Origin: Kingdonia uniflora
Taxonomy: Eukaryota > Streptophyta > Magnoliopsida > Ranunculales > Circaeasteraceae
Length of the DNA: 64,000 nucleotides
NCBI GenBank assembly: GCA_014058105.1
Contig: JACGCM010000940.1
Coordinates: forward strand, 682,001 to 746,000
Reading direction: 5' to 3'
Shown: one piece after another, positions 1 to 10,851 of the stretch
Layout: each line of letters starts with the position of its first letter
Position numbering within the stretch: the first letter of the stretch is position 1
Notes under the pieces: generated by a model
Database searches by the model: none
What the model was told of the DNA's origin: nothing
Seen by the model: the letters and a program-made list of their open reading frames with translations, nothing else
Made by a program: the position numbers and the translations under genes

Positions 1-193
1 ACTAAACGCTAATAGCATTCAAAAAATGTTATCAAAAATTTTTCAATAGCATACACAAATGCTATGCTTTAATAACGTGCACAAAAATACTATTATTTAA
101 AAAATAGCATTGCTTTAAACAACAACGAAAAATGCTATCGTAGCTTTTTATAGCATTTATCAAATGCTATTATATGTGTTTTTTCTTGTAGTG
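1..193. mobile_element. CACTA (En/Spm) transposon terminus, copy A
   Basis: The sequence ends at 193 in ...TTTTTTCTTGTAGTG. Read on the other strand this is CACTACAAGAAAAAA, the standard terminus of plant CACTA elements. Upstream, 1-180 is packed with inverted and direct copies of ATAGCATT/AATGCTAT, the kind of subterminal repeats that bind the element's transposase. The rest of the element lies left of the window, so the target duplication cannot be checked. A second copy of this end is at 2655-2720. Confidence 0.8.
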
Positions 194-242
194 AATTGTT
201 TGAGATAACTTTTCTTTCCCTATTTATTTTTCTTTCACCTTA

Positions 243-446
243 TCACTCTTGACCCTTGTCATCCTCAGTAGAGTCATTACCAGTGTTGTGAGCATCACCA
301 TTCCCTGCTATATCTGTAACTTGAGTATTAGGGGTGTCGGTGGTGTTATTTGGGCTCTCTGGTTCATCCACTCCATTAGTGGGGAGAACAATAACTTGAG
401 CTTTAGTGATGTCATTGGTGTCATTTGGGCTCTCTAGTTCTTTCAC
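243..446 (-). pseudogene. Fragment of duplicated unidentified ORF (copy A)
   Basis: This 67-residue frame is a partial copy of the ORF at 2749-3004. Both share ESPNDTNDITKAQVIVLPTN and a Thr/Asn/Asp-rich tail (NTQVTD, AHNTGND, TED). In this copy an ESPN...T unit is repeated internally (ESPNDTND, then ESPNNTTD). It begins about 50 bp after the CACTA end at 193, exactly as copy B follows the CACTA end at 2720, so the CACTA end and its flank were duplicated together. The composition is low-complexity and hydrophilic, with no recognisable domain. I do not know its function. Confidence 0.5.
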
Positions 447-470
447 ACCATTCGTGGGGAGAGAAAAATG

Positions 471-632
471 CTGGCTATGGTAATAGTCATATTAGGAACT
501 TGAGCAATAACTTATCATTTTGAGGTATAGGATAAATGTTGGCTATGGTAACTCGAGCAAAATGTTGGCTATGGTAACTTGAGCAATAACTTATCCTTTT
601 GAAGTATAAGATATATGCTGGCTATGGTAAGA
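471..632. repeat. Short local repeat, GCTGGCTATGGTAA-type units
   Basis: Four copies of ATG(C/T)TGGCTATGGTAA occur near 470, 539, 562 and 617, interleaved with copies of ACTTGAGCAATAACTTATC. The tract sits at the junction between the duplicated flank and the broken gypsy gag, and probably marks the truncation point of the retrotransposon. Confidence 0.6.
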
Positions 633-1700
633 GTCATATTGGGAAGACAGGGTATTGGCATATTATTGCCTTTCCGAGGTCGATCATCATTAGATTTGGT
701 CCTCTTCCTGTCTCCTCCAGGATCAGCAACGCGATTGAAATCTTGGCTTGTAGATTGATCTCGTGCTGTCAAGGTCGATTTCTGAGCTTTGTGTCTTTCG
801 GATACCATTTTTTCGAGATCGATATATCTGTTGACCTTCTCAATCATGTTTTTCAAAGTTGTCAGCTTGGTCAGAATTAGGTATTCCTTCGCTCTACTAT
901 CCACAAGCAAAACAGTGGTGAAGGCTGAAATAGTAATCTTTTGATCGAGTCGGTCTACCTTCCTGGCTAACTCCAAAAATTTCTTAGTAAATTTTTTGAG
1001 CTTCTCCCTTGATACTTGCTTAAGGCTAAACAAAAAATATAAGTTCTCTTCCTTATCACTATTATGCAAATAGTTCTTGACGAAAAGTTCCTACAATTGT
1101 TCGAAAGTCATAATGGACCCTTCTGGCAGTGAATGGAACCATCGCAAAGGCTCGCCAAATAAAATGGTAGGAAAGAGCCAGTATAGAATGTTGTTAGATA
1201 TAGAATGTAGGCCGAGAGCGTCCTGGAATTCTTAAACGTGCTCAACTGGATAATTTCTCTTGTATTTTTGAATTTTTGGTTTGTGGAAACCTCGACATCC
1301 AATAATTCCTGAGCAATCAGGCTTTTTTGTAACCTGTTATGAATGCCTTTAGTAGTTTGAGCCAGAGCATCGAACAGTTCTTTGATATGTTTTTTAACTT
1401 GTTCCTGAGTCACGTACGGACGAACTGTAATGGTCGGTCATGGGACGCGTCCTTCTCGAGGGTTGTAGTCGCCACTTTCTTCACTTAGTCGATCACATGC
1501 GGGAATACAAACTCTTCCTCGGGGTGGCTCTTCTGCTTGTCTGACTCCAGCAAATCTTCCATCAACTTCTTGGTGAACTTCCTGCACCAGAGCGGGCTCG
1601 CCCCCATGTCGCTTATGAACTTTACCTCCCAGATTGTTCGCATAAGGTCCTATTCTGTTGAAAACAAAAACCCGCGAAGCAACTGGCAGCACGCATTTGT
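570..1700 (-). pseudogene. Ty3/gypsy gag, broken
   Basis: This is the retrotransposon Gag (capsid) region, read from about 1700 down to 570. The 569-1069 frame has the typical plant gypsy Gag pattern: a basic helix (SREKLKKFTKKFLELARKVD), then DQKITISAF, an L..KLTTLK segment, a YIDLEKM helix and a basic tail. The block before it, seen in another frame around 1108-1180 (WFHSLPEGSI), is the canonical Gag motif just upstream. Frames change at about 1080 and 1430, so the gene is broken. No pol follows: the sequence runs out at the 471-632 repeat, so the element is truncated. The primer-site/LTR junction lies at about 1950. Confidence 0.7.
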
Positions 1701-1929
1701 TCTACTGAACTGCGATCTGTTGACTCTACAAAACCTTTAGCGTGTCTTGTACGCTTTCTAGCTGCTGCTCCAGAACGGTTCGCCTTTCAATTTTAGAGTT
1801 TAGATTGGCCCGCAATTCTTCTAATACGGCGTTTCCTTCTCCTGGAGAAATTTGCGTACTCTAATTTAGAAGTGTCATGTCATAAAGAGATAATCAACTA
1901 TTTTTTAAGACAATAAGTTTGAGAACTTC

Positions 1930-1950
1930 ATTCCACAGATGACGCCAAAT
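1930..1950 (-). promoter_or_regulatory. Gypsy 5' leader / primer-site region
   Basis: Read on the minus strand, the LTR ends ...TTATTACA and is followed by TTTGGCGTCATCTGTGGAAT. This is a one- or two-base variant of the TTTGGCGCC(G/A)TCTGTGGGAA junction found directly after many plant gypsy 5' LTRs. It fixes the inner LTR edge at 1950. Confidence 0.6.
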
Positions 1951-2560
1951 GTAATAATCTAATTTCATGATCCAAGCTTAGTCTTTACAACAAAGATATC
2001 CAGAACAATTAATAAATAAAGAGTAATAATTAACTCGAAGTTTAGCGTGAAAAATCTTTTAATAGGTTAAAAACCATCACCTCTCTTGAGGATTTAAAAA
2101 GAGAGAGATATTATATTGAGGATTTGCTAACTATTATAATGGACGTTTATGAATTATTCTGTATAGAGTGTTTAGTAAGCATTCATTCATCCTTTATTTG
2201 GAATTCTCTGGTCTTATTTATAGATCTTATAATATGACTGTTTGACGACCATTATTATCCTTAATGATGGACGTTACAATAAATATTTGATAAACTTTGA
2301 TCTGATTGTGTAACGTTCTGATTTTACTATTTTGTAACGACTTCATTGATGGTGGTGCGTTTTGTTGGCTTGAACTGTAGATGTAGAGGTCAAAGGTGAT
2401 GACTAGAACTCTGTAACTGTAATATGTTATACACTGTGCCACATGTCTGCTGATCAGGTCGAGTGGTCGTATGATGGTCGAAGATGAAGCATGAGTCTGA
2501 GATGCGAGATAAACCACTACAGTCCCGAATACATCTGGATCAGTATGTAGTTCTTCACTA
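1950..2560 (-). repeat. Ty3/gypsy 5' LTR (outer edge uncertain)
   Basis: The inner edge (TG on the plus strand at 1950, i.e. ...CA on the minus) is set by the leader next to it. A TATA-like CTATAAATAAG on the minus strand at 2213-2223 fits an LTR promoter. The outer edge should end in CA on the plus strand somewhere around 2530-2560, but with no second LTR in the window it cannot be fixed. No gene is seen in it. Confidence 0.45.
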
Positions 2561-2654
2561 TATTCTAATGCAAAATAGATGCCAAGATATAAATGTTTTA
2601 AGGTAATACTTGAGATATAACTGTTAGTTTTTGTCTAAGGTTGGGTAATTTTAT

Positions 2655-2720
2655 AAATATGCTATCGTAGTTTTTTATAGTTTTTTTTAAATGCTATTAT
2701 ATGTGTTTTTTCTTGTAGTG
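2655..2720. mobile_element. CACTA terminus, copy B
   Basis: The last 65 bp repeat the CACTA terminus of 1-193 (ATGCTATCGTAG, AAATGCTATTATATG, then TTCTTGTAGTG). Only this short stretch of the element is kept. The flank after it (2721 onward) aligns with the flank of copy A, so this is a duplicated junction rather than the opposite end of one element, which would be inverted. Confidence 0.7.
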
Positions 2721-2748
2721 TTGCCTGAGATAAGTTTTCTTTCCCCAT

Positions 2749-3004
2749 TTATTTTTCTTTCCCCTTGTCATTCTGACTCTTACCATCCTCAGTAAAGTCA
2801 TTACCAGTGTTGTGAGCATTACTACTCCCTGCTAAATCTGTAACTTGAGTATTAGGGGTGTTGGTTTTCACTCCGTTAGTAGGGAGAACAATAACTTGAG
2901 CTTTAGTGATGTCATTGGTGTCATTTGGGCTCTCTGGTTCCTCCACAACATTAGTGGGGAAAGCAAGTACAACTTGTCCTTTACTCTCACCACTATGAGC
3001 ATTC
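2749..3004 (-). pseudogene. 3' part of ORF split by LINE (copy B)
   Basis: This is the C-terminal half of a minus-strand reading frame whose N-terminal half is at 8862-9271. The LINE at 3020-8846 separates the two. Removing the LINE and one copy of the 15-bp target duplication leaves the two halves in the same orientation and adjacent. The segment is hydrophilic with an ESPNDTNDITKAQ block and a Lys-rich end (DKGKEK), and it ends close to the CACTA terminus at 2720. No domain is recognised. A related shorter copy lies at 243-446. Confidence 0.5.
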
Positions 3005-3019
3005 AATAAGCGATCAAAG
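3005..3019. repeat. LINE target-site duplication, left copy
   Basis: AATAAGCGATCAAAG occurs here and again at 8847-8861. It is 15 bp, identical, and cannot be extended in either direction. It brackets the LINE. Confidence 0.9.
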
Positions 3020-3082
3020 TTCGATGCGATAATCTCTCATCATGTCTTAATTGGGGTAAGAAACATACAGACTAACGAAGTT

Positions 3083-4645
3083 TTGAGTACTACGATCTCT
3101 ATGGCGTCAATGTCAAATTCAAGCTATAACGATCAATCACCATCAACATTAACTGGAATGGGGAATGGAGAGTTACCACCTCAGAAGATTAGAAACCATG
3201 AGGATTTTAAGTCAAATGAAGAGGGGAATAAAATCAATCAAACAAGGGTAGGAACTGTTCGAACAAATGCCAATTACGCCTCAGTTGTGTAAGAGTCTTT
3301 GGTGAAAGAGAAAACTCCTGACAAAGATGACTCAACTATGCAAAGGAGCAACCCAGCCACAACTGAAGCTGCAAACATAGTGAACTATGCATCAATTGTT
3401 AGGGGGGATTATGCATTCAAAGGAAGCATGAAGCTGGAATATTATGAACCATCCTTTAGCATGGATAGAGGTAAATTTGTAGTTAAATTCCCTCAAGAAG
3501 TGATTAAAGAGGGTATATCTCAGTGGAAAGAAACAATTACAGGATACTTTCTGGGAGCAGGAATACCTTTTCATATGGTTAGAGATAGAATAAGATGGCT
3601 ATGGGGAGTAAAGTGTTCTATCAAGATCTCTGTGCAAAACTCAGTTTACAACTTTACTTTTGAAGATTTAAAGGAAAGAGACAAGGTACTAGAAGGACCA
3701 TGGCATATTGCTGGGAAATACTTCATGGTGCAAAAATGGGATCCCTATAATGAAGTTGATGTTAGTAAGATCAAAAGTATCCCAATCTGGGTCAAATTTC
3801 TCAATCTCCCCAAACATTGCTGGACTGTAAAAGCTCTTAGCTACATAGCCAGTGCAATAGGAAAGCCTATCTGCCTTTATAAAGCAACAAAATGCAAATC
3901 TAGAATGAATTTTGCTAAAGATTGTGTTGAAATAACTCCTCATCATACATTGCCTTCTTCCATACTTGTTGATAGAGGGGATGGGGTCCTGACAGAAGTA
4001 AATATGGAGTACCCTTGGAAACCCCCAGCCTGTGAGGAATGTAGCTTGTTTGTGCATTATTCAAACCAATTTAACAAAAGATAAGCTGATTCTACGAAAG
4101 CTATTCCATATTTGAGAAGAAAAGATAAAGAGCAGAAGAGTAATGGCATAATGAAAAAGGAAAAAGGAACGGATAAGAAAGAGATAAACAAAACTACTAA
4201 TGCACATGTTGAAAAAGAGGGGAATCCGAACATCCAAACGGAAAACCAATGTGTAAAAGAAGATGAAGGCTGGGGAACAGTGCAAACAAAGAGAAATAAG
4301 ATAAAGGTAAACCAAAGCATAGCTGCTGCTACTCTCCCACAACAACCATATGAAGATATTCCACAAACTCCAATTGAAGTAAGCAAGGAGAAAACAGGAA
4401 AAACAATCTCTCCAGTAAAAGCTACACCATCAACTCCAAATGGTTAAGGTGGTGAAACATTTCCTGATGATTCAGGTAGTATCTCCACTAGTCAGGCTAT
4501 GTCAAAACATCAAAGAAAGCATGCAAAGAAGAAGGCAAATAAAATTGAAAAGAAAGAAAGAGAGAAAATTAGTAGCAGATTGTTTGAAAAGGAGAAGCCT
4601 AGTGCAGAAGGTGCAACTCTAAAACCACCTGATATCCATGCATAA
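3083..4645 (+). pseudogene. LINE ORF1 (DUF4283 / zinc-knuckle RNA-binding protein)
   Basis: ORF1 of plant L1 elements binds the element's RNA. From ATG at 3083 a single frame runs to TAA at 4643-4645, interrupted by in-frame stops at 3290, 4082 and 4445. The DUF4283 region (about 3440-3830) is clear: GKFVVKFPQEVIKEGI, then FEDLKERDKVLEGPWHI, MVQKWDPYNEVDVSKI and PIWVKFLNLPKHCW. After it comes KPPACEECSLFVHYS, where a CxxCxxFGH-type zinc knuckle normally stands; its Gly is lost. The rest is a Lys/Glu-rich basic tail. The end overlaps the ORF2 start by eight bases (ATGCATAA). Length and order match plant L1 ORF1; the stops make it a pseudogene. Confidence 0.85.
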
Positions 4646-7600
4646 ACTAATGATTTGGAATGTTAGAAGCCTGAATAGACCTCAGATGCAGTCAGAAGTT
4701 AGAAACACTATAAGAGCAAACAAACTTGGGCTTGTTGGTCTTTTGGAAACAAAGATTAAAGAGGAAAACTTTGAGAGGGTAAAAAAAAATATTGCGCCAA
4801 ACTGGAGCTCTTTATGCAACTATTCTTATTCGATAGAAGGAAGAATTCTAATGTTTTGGGATTCATATATATTCAACATTGCTTTACACTCATCAAGTGC
4901 TCAGGTACTTACAGTCCACATTACTACTAATGGTACAAACCAGGAGTTCTATTTGTCTTGCATATATGCTTCTAATGCGGCAAATGAAAGAAACATGTTA
5001 TTGGATTACTTCAACAACTTATCTACACATATACAGACCCCATGGATCTTAGCAGGGGATTACAATTGTGTAGCTTATGCTAGTGATAAAAAAGGAAGAG
5101 ACCCCCCTATTGAACCTGAAATGTTACCACGTACTGAGAAATTTTATTGACTACATGGGCTTAACTGATCTGAGGTGGAAAGGTCTAAAACACACATGGA
5201 CAAACTTTCAAGTTGGATACAGCAGAATATTTTCTAAACTTGACAGAGCTTTGGTTAACAATCATTGGATGCTTGATTTTGTGGAATCTGAAGTGAACTA
5301 TATGCTTTATGGGATCTCTGATCATGCCTCTCTTCATATTACTATAAGTACAAGTCATTCAAAAGTTGCTCCTTTTAGATTCTCAAATGTTTGGCTGGCC
5401 CACCCTACTTTTAAAGACCTCGTTAAGAAGGCATGGAGCAATAAAGTTTATGGACCACCTATGTTTGTGCTAGCCCAAAAGCTCAAGCTTTTGAAAGAAG
5501 ATATCAAAATTTGGAAAAAAGGAAGTATTTGGGGAGTTAAAGCAGAAAGTTCAAGATGCAGGAGAAAAATTGCAGAAGATACAAGAGGATCTAACAGAAA
5601 GTGTTGATTGTGAAAGTTTGCAGGCAGAAGAAAAAAATTGTAGAATAATTCTCGACTCTTTGCTTCATTAAGAGGAAATACAAGCTAAACAACAATCTAG
5701 ATGTAACTGGCTTACTTTGGGGGATTCAAGCATAAGCTATTTCCACAACTGCATAAAAGAAAGGAAGAGAATAAACTGGATCCATTATATAAAGAACAGT
5801 GAGGGTGTTCTTCTAACTGAGAGAACTGACATCGAAAGTGAAGCTGTTAATTTCTATAAAAAGCTTCTAAGTGCCAATGATGAAAAATCTTTTCAACCTG
5901 ATGTGCAACAAGGTCTTACAGAAAATCAGCAGAAAGAAATGTGTAGAGATTTCACAACTGAAGAGATAAAGGACATGATTTTTAATGAAAAAGATGGCAA
6001 TGCACCAGGAATGGATGGATACAATGTGGAGTTCTACAAGCAATGTTGGGACATTGTGGGGCTGGATGTCATGAAATCTATCAAAGCCTTCTTCAGGTCT
6101 TTCAAAATCCTAAAGGAGATAAACATAACAGTAATTAAACTCATCCCTAAGACCAAAAGTCTAAGCTCTTTTGCAGAATTCAGGCCCATATCCCTATGCA
6201 ACACCATACACAAGTTTATTTCGAAGTTACTGGCACTCAGAATGAGAGATGTTATGAAAGATCTTATAGACTCAAGCCAATCAGCCTTTATTAGAGGAAG
6301 ATATATCCAAGAAAATATCCTTCTAGCTCATGAAATCTCAAGAGGATTTGACAGGAAAAATGAAGTCTCTAAAATGCTTTTGAAAATAAATTTGCACAAG
6401 GCCTTTGATTCTATAAACTGGGGATATCTTTTTCAAGTCCTGCATGGTATGAAGTTTCCTCCAAACTTTATAAAGTGGATTGAATTGTGCATAACAACTC
6501 CAAGCTTTAAAGTAGATGTTAATGGTGCAATGACTGGATTCTTTTCTAGTTCCAAAGGGTTGAGACAGGGAGACCCCATCTCCCCCTATCTGTTTGTGAT
6601 AGCCATGCAACACTTGTCTGTAATGCTCAATAAAGCCTCAACCTCTCAAGAAATCAGCCTCATTCCTACTTCCAGAAGTGGAAATCTCAGACACATTATG
6701 TTTGCTGATGATCTTATCCTTTGCTTAAAAGCTACTACAACCAATGCCATAAAGATTATAGACATTATTAGAAGGTTCTCTCAAGATTCAGGTCTGAGGA
6801 TTAACAATAGCAAGAGCTCTGTCTTCTACTCAGGTGCTACAAATGATGAAGAAATTAAAGAAATAAATGTTATTATGAATTTCAAGGTAGAAAAGCTCCC
6901 TGTCAAGTATCTGGGGCTTCCTCTTCTGGCAACAAAACTTACTGAAAAGGATTGTGAACTGATAATAGAGAAGATACACAAAAAGGTTTCCAACTAGAAG
7001 AACAAATGCTTATCATATGGAGGCAGACTAGAGTTAGTGAAAAGTGTACTATTTTCTTACTCTGTATACTGGGCAGGATGTTTTGACTTCTCAAAAGCAA
7101 TCTTGACAAAAATAGAATATCAATTCAAATGCTTTTTAAGGAGTGGATCTGAGAATGTGAAGTGTCTGTCTTCAGTTGCTTGGGTAGATGTATGTGTCCC
7201 CAAAAGTGAAGGAGGTTTGGGATTAAAGAGGCTAAAAGATTTTAATGACTCTATTATGATGAGAACCTTGTGGAATCTAGTTTCTGGTACTGTTAATCTA
7301 TGGACACCATGGGTGAAAGCAAACTATCTTAAAGATAATTCATTTTGGACAGTGAAACCCCCCGGTGATTGCTCGTGGGAATGAAGATCTATTTTGAAAA
7401 AAAGAGTTACAACCCTCAAACACTGTAAGATCATAGTTGGAGATGGCAAATCTACTTCATTTGGCAAGATCCATGGTTGATTGGAGATAATCTAAACCTA
7501 ACAACAAGTAGACATTCTATAATGGTTTCAGGCCTTCCATACATCTCCAAAGTCAACGAGATGATTTCTGCAAATTGTGATTGGATAATCCCACACAAAA

Positions 7601-8798
7601 GTACAAGAGCTGAAGATCTAAAAGGAATATGGAAAACTATTCAAGTTGGTCCAAAACCAGATATAAAAGATAAAGATAGAATGGTTTGGAGTTTGACAAC
7701 AAATGACACTTTCAGTAGTAAATCTGCTTGGAATGCCATTAGAATCCATCAAAATCCTCCAAGTTGGATCTCAATTAGATGGGACAGAAGGGCAGTTCCT
7801 AGACATTCTTCATCCTCTGGCTAACTCTTAAAAATAGACTCAAAACAAGAGACTTTTTGGTGAGAATAGGAAAACTGGAAAAGTCTTACTGCCCCTTATG
7901 CACAACAACAGAAGAAAATAGAGATCATCTCTTCTTTTCTTGTCCATTTTCTCATAATCTATGGGGTAACATTCTCAGCTCTTTAAACATTACAAAAAGT
8001 ATAGGAGACTGGGCAGAAGAAACAAACTGGATTGCAAACTACAATAGAGATAATAACATCTTGAGAATCCTCAAAATAATATTTCTTGCTGCTATCTATC
8101 ATTTATGGGCAGAAAGAAATAAAAGACAGTTCCGGCAACAAAGCAGCGATGAAAAAACAGTTATGGGCATCATTAAATTTGAAGTGGAGACAATGTGCAA
8201 TATTTATACTTTTAATCTATTCTCTACCCCAAATACTGTTGCTATCACAAGCACTTGGAGAATAAAATTCACCCCTAAAAATCTCAAGCAGATTAACTGA
8301 ATTGGATGGAATCCTTCTATGGATATAGTGATAAATACAAGTGGATGTCTCTCCCCAACTAGGAAAGCTTTTGGGGGCATCATAAGACTGAAGAATGGAA
8401 TCTCAATTCTTGCTTTCAATGGTTTGGCAAATCACCTTAGTAGTATTGGGGAAATTGCTTTATATGTTGTCTGTGAAGGAATTAAAGCAGCTACAAGCCT
8501 AGGTATCAAGAGATATGAAGTAATGACAAACTCTTGTTATGCCCAAAACATCACAAATAAAATTTGGAAACCTCCCTGGCATTGCATCCATAATTTCATA
8601 ATGGCTCAGAAGATGAAAGATGAAGTTGAAAATTTTATTTGCTCATTCATTTATAAGGAGGGGATCAAAGCTGCCAATCACATAGCTGCTGAAATGGATA
8701 TTCTCTCCGATCAGCTTGCCTTTCCTCAGGATTTTAGTTGTAATCTAAAGAAAATTTGTATAGCTGATGTACAAAGTAAATACCCTAGGCTGTTTTGA
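4638..8798 (+). pseudogene. LINE ORF2: endonuclease, reverse transcriptase, zf-RVT, RNase H
   Basis: ORF2 starts at ATG 4638 with an AP-type endonuclease (MIWNVRSLNRP, GLLETKI, ILAGDYNCV, then SDHASLHI near 5315). The reverse transcriptase follows: NITVIKLIPK, FRPISLCN, SSQSAFIRGR, LRQGDPISPYLFVI and the active site FADDLIL near 6700. The zf-RVT region (YCPLCTTTEENRDHLFFSC) is at about 7890-7950. A C-terminal RNase H-like domain at 8319-8798 (FGGIIRLKNG, GEIAL, CIADVQSKYPRLF) is the extra domain some plant L1s carry; its expected acidic positions read INTSG and MTNSC, so it looks catalytically dead. Frameshifts occur near 5145, 5570, 7400 and 7800, with in-frame stops including 6995, 7382 and 8298. 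Confidence 0.9.
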
Positions 8799-8846
8799 TT
8801 AGTAATGAAATCTGGTGAGGGTCTGCCTTCTCTTCAAAAGAAAAAT

Positions 8847-8861
8847 AATAAGCGATCAAAG
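8847..8861. repeat. LINE target-site duplication, right copy
   Basis: AATAAGCGATCAAAG, identical to 3005-3019. It directly follows the A-rich LINE tail. Confidence 0.9.
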
Positions 8862-9271
8862 CTCCCATCTATATTAGTCTGGTTAGCCACATGGTCCCCA
8901 TTGCTATTAATGCTAAAACCCATCAAAGAGTTATGAGAAGGGGGCATAGAATCATTATCTTTATTGAGAGATTTCTCTCTTTGCTTATCCAGAAACGTTG
9001 AGTGATGCCTTTTGTTGTTTGATTGAGCACTTAAATTGTCCATCTCTCTCTTCTTCTCCAATTGGGCTTTTTCTTCAGGATTGTTATTGAGCCTCTTTTC
9101 CAGCATGTACTTGTAAATGGCTCTCTCTTCCTCGGTTAAGGTAGGCACACCATTACTGTTGGGTTTCCCCTTAACCAAATTATTAAGCTCCAAGATTGAG
9201 ATTGGAGATGATTTATCTCTTGCTTCTGCTCTTACGATGGCGTCGTTTGTTTGTTGAATCAGACTTTCCAT
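8862..9271 (-). pseudogene. 5' part of ORF split by LINE
   Basis: The ATG at 9269-9271 opens a frame beginning MESLIQQTNDAIVRAEARDK. A helical, charged central part follows (LTEEERAIYKYMLEKRL, EEKAQLEKKREMD), then an Asn/Ser-rich stretch up to the LINE junction. The frame is open to the insertion point and its continuation is 3004 down to 2749. No domain is recognised. The helical, charge-rich composition could be an N-terminal region of another transposon protein or a plant-specific nuclear protein; I cannot tell which. Confidence 0.5.
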
Positions 9272-10360
9272 CTCTAGATCTCAAGGAGGACTAAAAGGTG
9301 AATCTCCTCGTGGTGAATTAGGCATGTGTTCTCTAACAGCAACATTAAGGGCTTGGATTCTATTCCTACTGTACTCTGTATTGAGATTTTAAAAGGAAAT
9401 TGGGTTTGGTGTAGGGAAGGTGAGATTGCTGATCGAATCATCGTCTGAGAAATACCTTGTTCCCAGAAATTGCTGTTTTGGGAGGGAGGCTACGAAATTG
9501 AAACTGCCACAATATACTCGAGTTACCGAAAATAGAAAGTGATGCCGTAGGAATGGTCTCAGCCGTTTAGATCATCATCAATATAAAGTTAAGAACAAAA
9601 CTGGGGAGGCAAAAATTATTAAAATGGCTTTTATAGTCTTCCTACGAGACTCCCTATCCCTATTTTTTTTCTTTCTCTCTCCTCAGGACTAGGGAGCCGA
9701 GGGGAAGGTTTGGTATGCCACGTTGCCAACTTCTCAAATACTCGGAAATGGTTTTTCTTGGGTGCAAAGCAGATTTGTGGTGGGGATAGTATATTTGGGA
9801 AAATGCCCACGATCTAAGGAAAACCGCTCTCATCTCTTTTATCTACAATAAAAGTTCTTCCTTTCCCTTTTGTTCTTCTTATAACTTTAATTTTTCTCCT
9901 TCTCTTAGCAGTCCTCCAAATCAGGTAAATAATCAACTTGAATTCCTACTTTTTTGTACTATTTTTTTGTGTGAATAGTTGATTTCTTCTTTGATGTTAA
10001 GAATTGAGATTTTTAGGTACTTTTCTCATGATTTGAAATTTTTGATTCACTCTCTTTAGATTTAGATGTTTATTATTTGGGATGCATTCATCTATCACCA
10101 TCTCTACCTTTGATTTCAATGGCAGTCTCATCATTTTGGGTTCATGTGTGTTGGAGTTAAGCCTTTTGGTTTTACACTCTCTCTGTGTATGTATCAAACT
10201 CTAATTCAATCCATTTTGTCTAATGTAGGCGTTGGATTAAGTTGAAGAAGAGGTGAATGCGTTAGGTGAATGTGCTTTCACAAGTAAGGTTATTCCTGTT
10301 TGCTTTCAAATAATGTTTATTTTCATATTTTATATTTTCTATTTATATTTTTTGTTCTAG
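9272..10360. other. Non-coding stretch before helicase exon
   Basis: No convincing gene. The part next to 9271 would be the 5' region of the minus-strand ORF. The part around 9830-9925 is pyrimidine-rich with many TTCTT/CTCCTT runs, like a plant 5' UTR. The last 60 bp are T-rich and end TTTTGTTCTAG, a good splice acceptor for the exon at 10361. Confidence 0.4.
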
Positions 10361-10476
10361 GACTTCCAAGAAGGTAGTGCTCCTATATTTCTCTTGACAT
10401 CTCAAGTTGCTGGTCTTAGTCTTACACTTACTAAAGCAGATCGCATTATTGTGGTTGATCCTGCGTGGAACCCAAG
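10361..10476 (+). pseudogene. Single exon of SNF2-family helicase (CHR24/ERCC6L-like)
   Basis: The 116-bp exon has an acceptor TTGTTCTAG before it and a donor AAG|GTATAC after it (donor now split by the copia element). It reads DFQEGSAPIFLLTSQVAGLS, then LTLTKADRIIVVDPAWNP. This is helicase motif V of the SNF2 ATPase C-terminal lobe; motif VI (the Q..R.YRIGQ region) would be in the next exon and is not found. Wording around LTLTKAD and DPAWNP is closest to the Rad54/ERCC6-like plant subgroup. No other exon of the gene was found, so I treat it as a stranded fragment, possibly captured by a transposon. Confidence 0.7.
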
Positions 10477-10479
10477 GTA

Positions 10480-10663
10480 TATTAAGAGTATATAAACATA
10501 ACCTTTGTAACTACTTCCAGCTGTAATAACTATAAACAGTGTTTGTTACAACAGTAAACTACAGTCTGTTATTTTGTTATTTGTATCTCTATAAATAGAG
10601 TTGTAACAGTTTAGATCAAGAGATATAATACAAAAACAATGTTTCTCTGCTCAAAGTCTTTCA
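10480..10663 (+). repeat. Copia 5' LTR
   Basis: Begins TATTAAGAGTATATAAAC (TG lost compared with the 3' LTR) and ends ...AGTCTTTCA. CTATAAATAGAG near 10590 is a TATA-type promoter element. Confidence 0.88.
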
Positions 10664-10676
10664 TGGTGTCAGAGCC
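10664..10676 (+). promoter_or_regulatory. Copia primer-binding site (tRNA-iMet type)
   Basis: TGGTGTCAGAGCC directly abuts the LTR. It is one base off TGGTATCAGAGCC, the standard plant copia primer site complementary to initiator tRNA-Met. Confidence 0.88.
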
Positions 10677-10851
10677 ACAAACCAAACAGTGATCTTGATC
10701 ATTTTTATTTTATTTTGGTTTCATTCCTCTCTATCACAACATCATCTCAAGCTTCTGAAGCTCATTCATGGCGATCAAAGCTTGAAGGTTGTTATCAAAG
10801 ATCATAAATTTGAAGCTAATCATCCTCTACTACAACTCATCATCATCAACA

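Larger units (their letters stand above)
3020..8846 (+). mobile_element. Plant L1-type LINE, full length but dead
   Basis: A 5.8-kb non-LTR retrotransposon flanked by a perfect 15-bp duplication. It has ORF1 (DUF4283 plus degenerate zinc knuckle), ORF2 (endonuclease, reverse transcriptase, zf-RVT, RNase H) and a short A-rich tail (AAAAGAAAAAT at 8836-8846). Both ORFs contain stops and frameshifts. The retained 5' end and intact duplication mean it inserted complete and decayed afterwards. It interrupts the ORF of 2749-3004 / 8862-9271. Confidence 0.92.

Noticed and set aside
599..880. Plus-strand open frame of 93 codons
   Set aside because: It is the antisense shadow of the gypsy gag on the minus strand.
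3689..4386. Minus-strand frames across the LINE ORF1
   Set aside because: Antisense to a clear DUF4283 reading; hydrophobic composition is a by-product of the A-rich coding strand.
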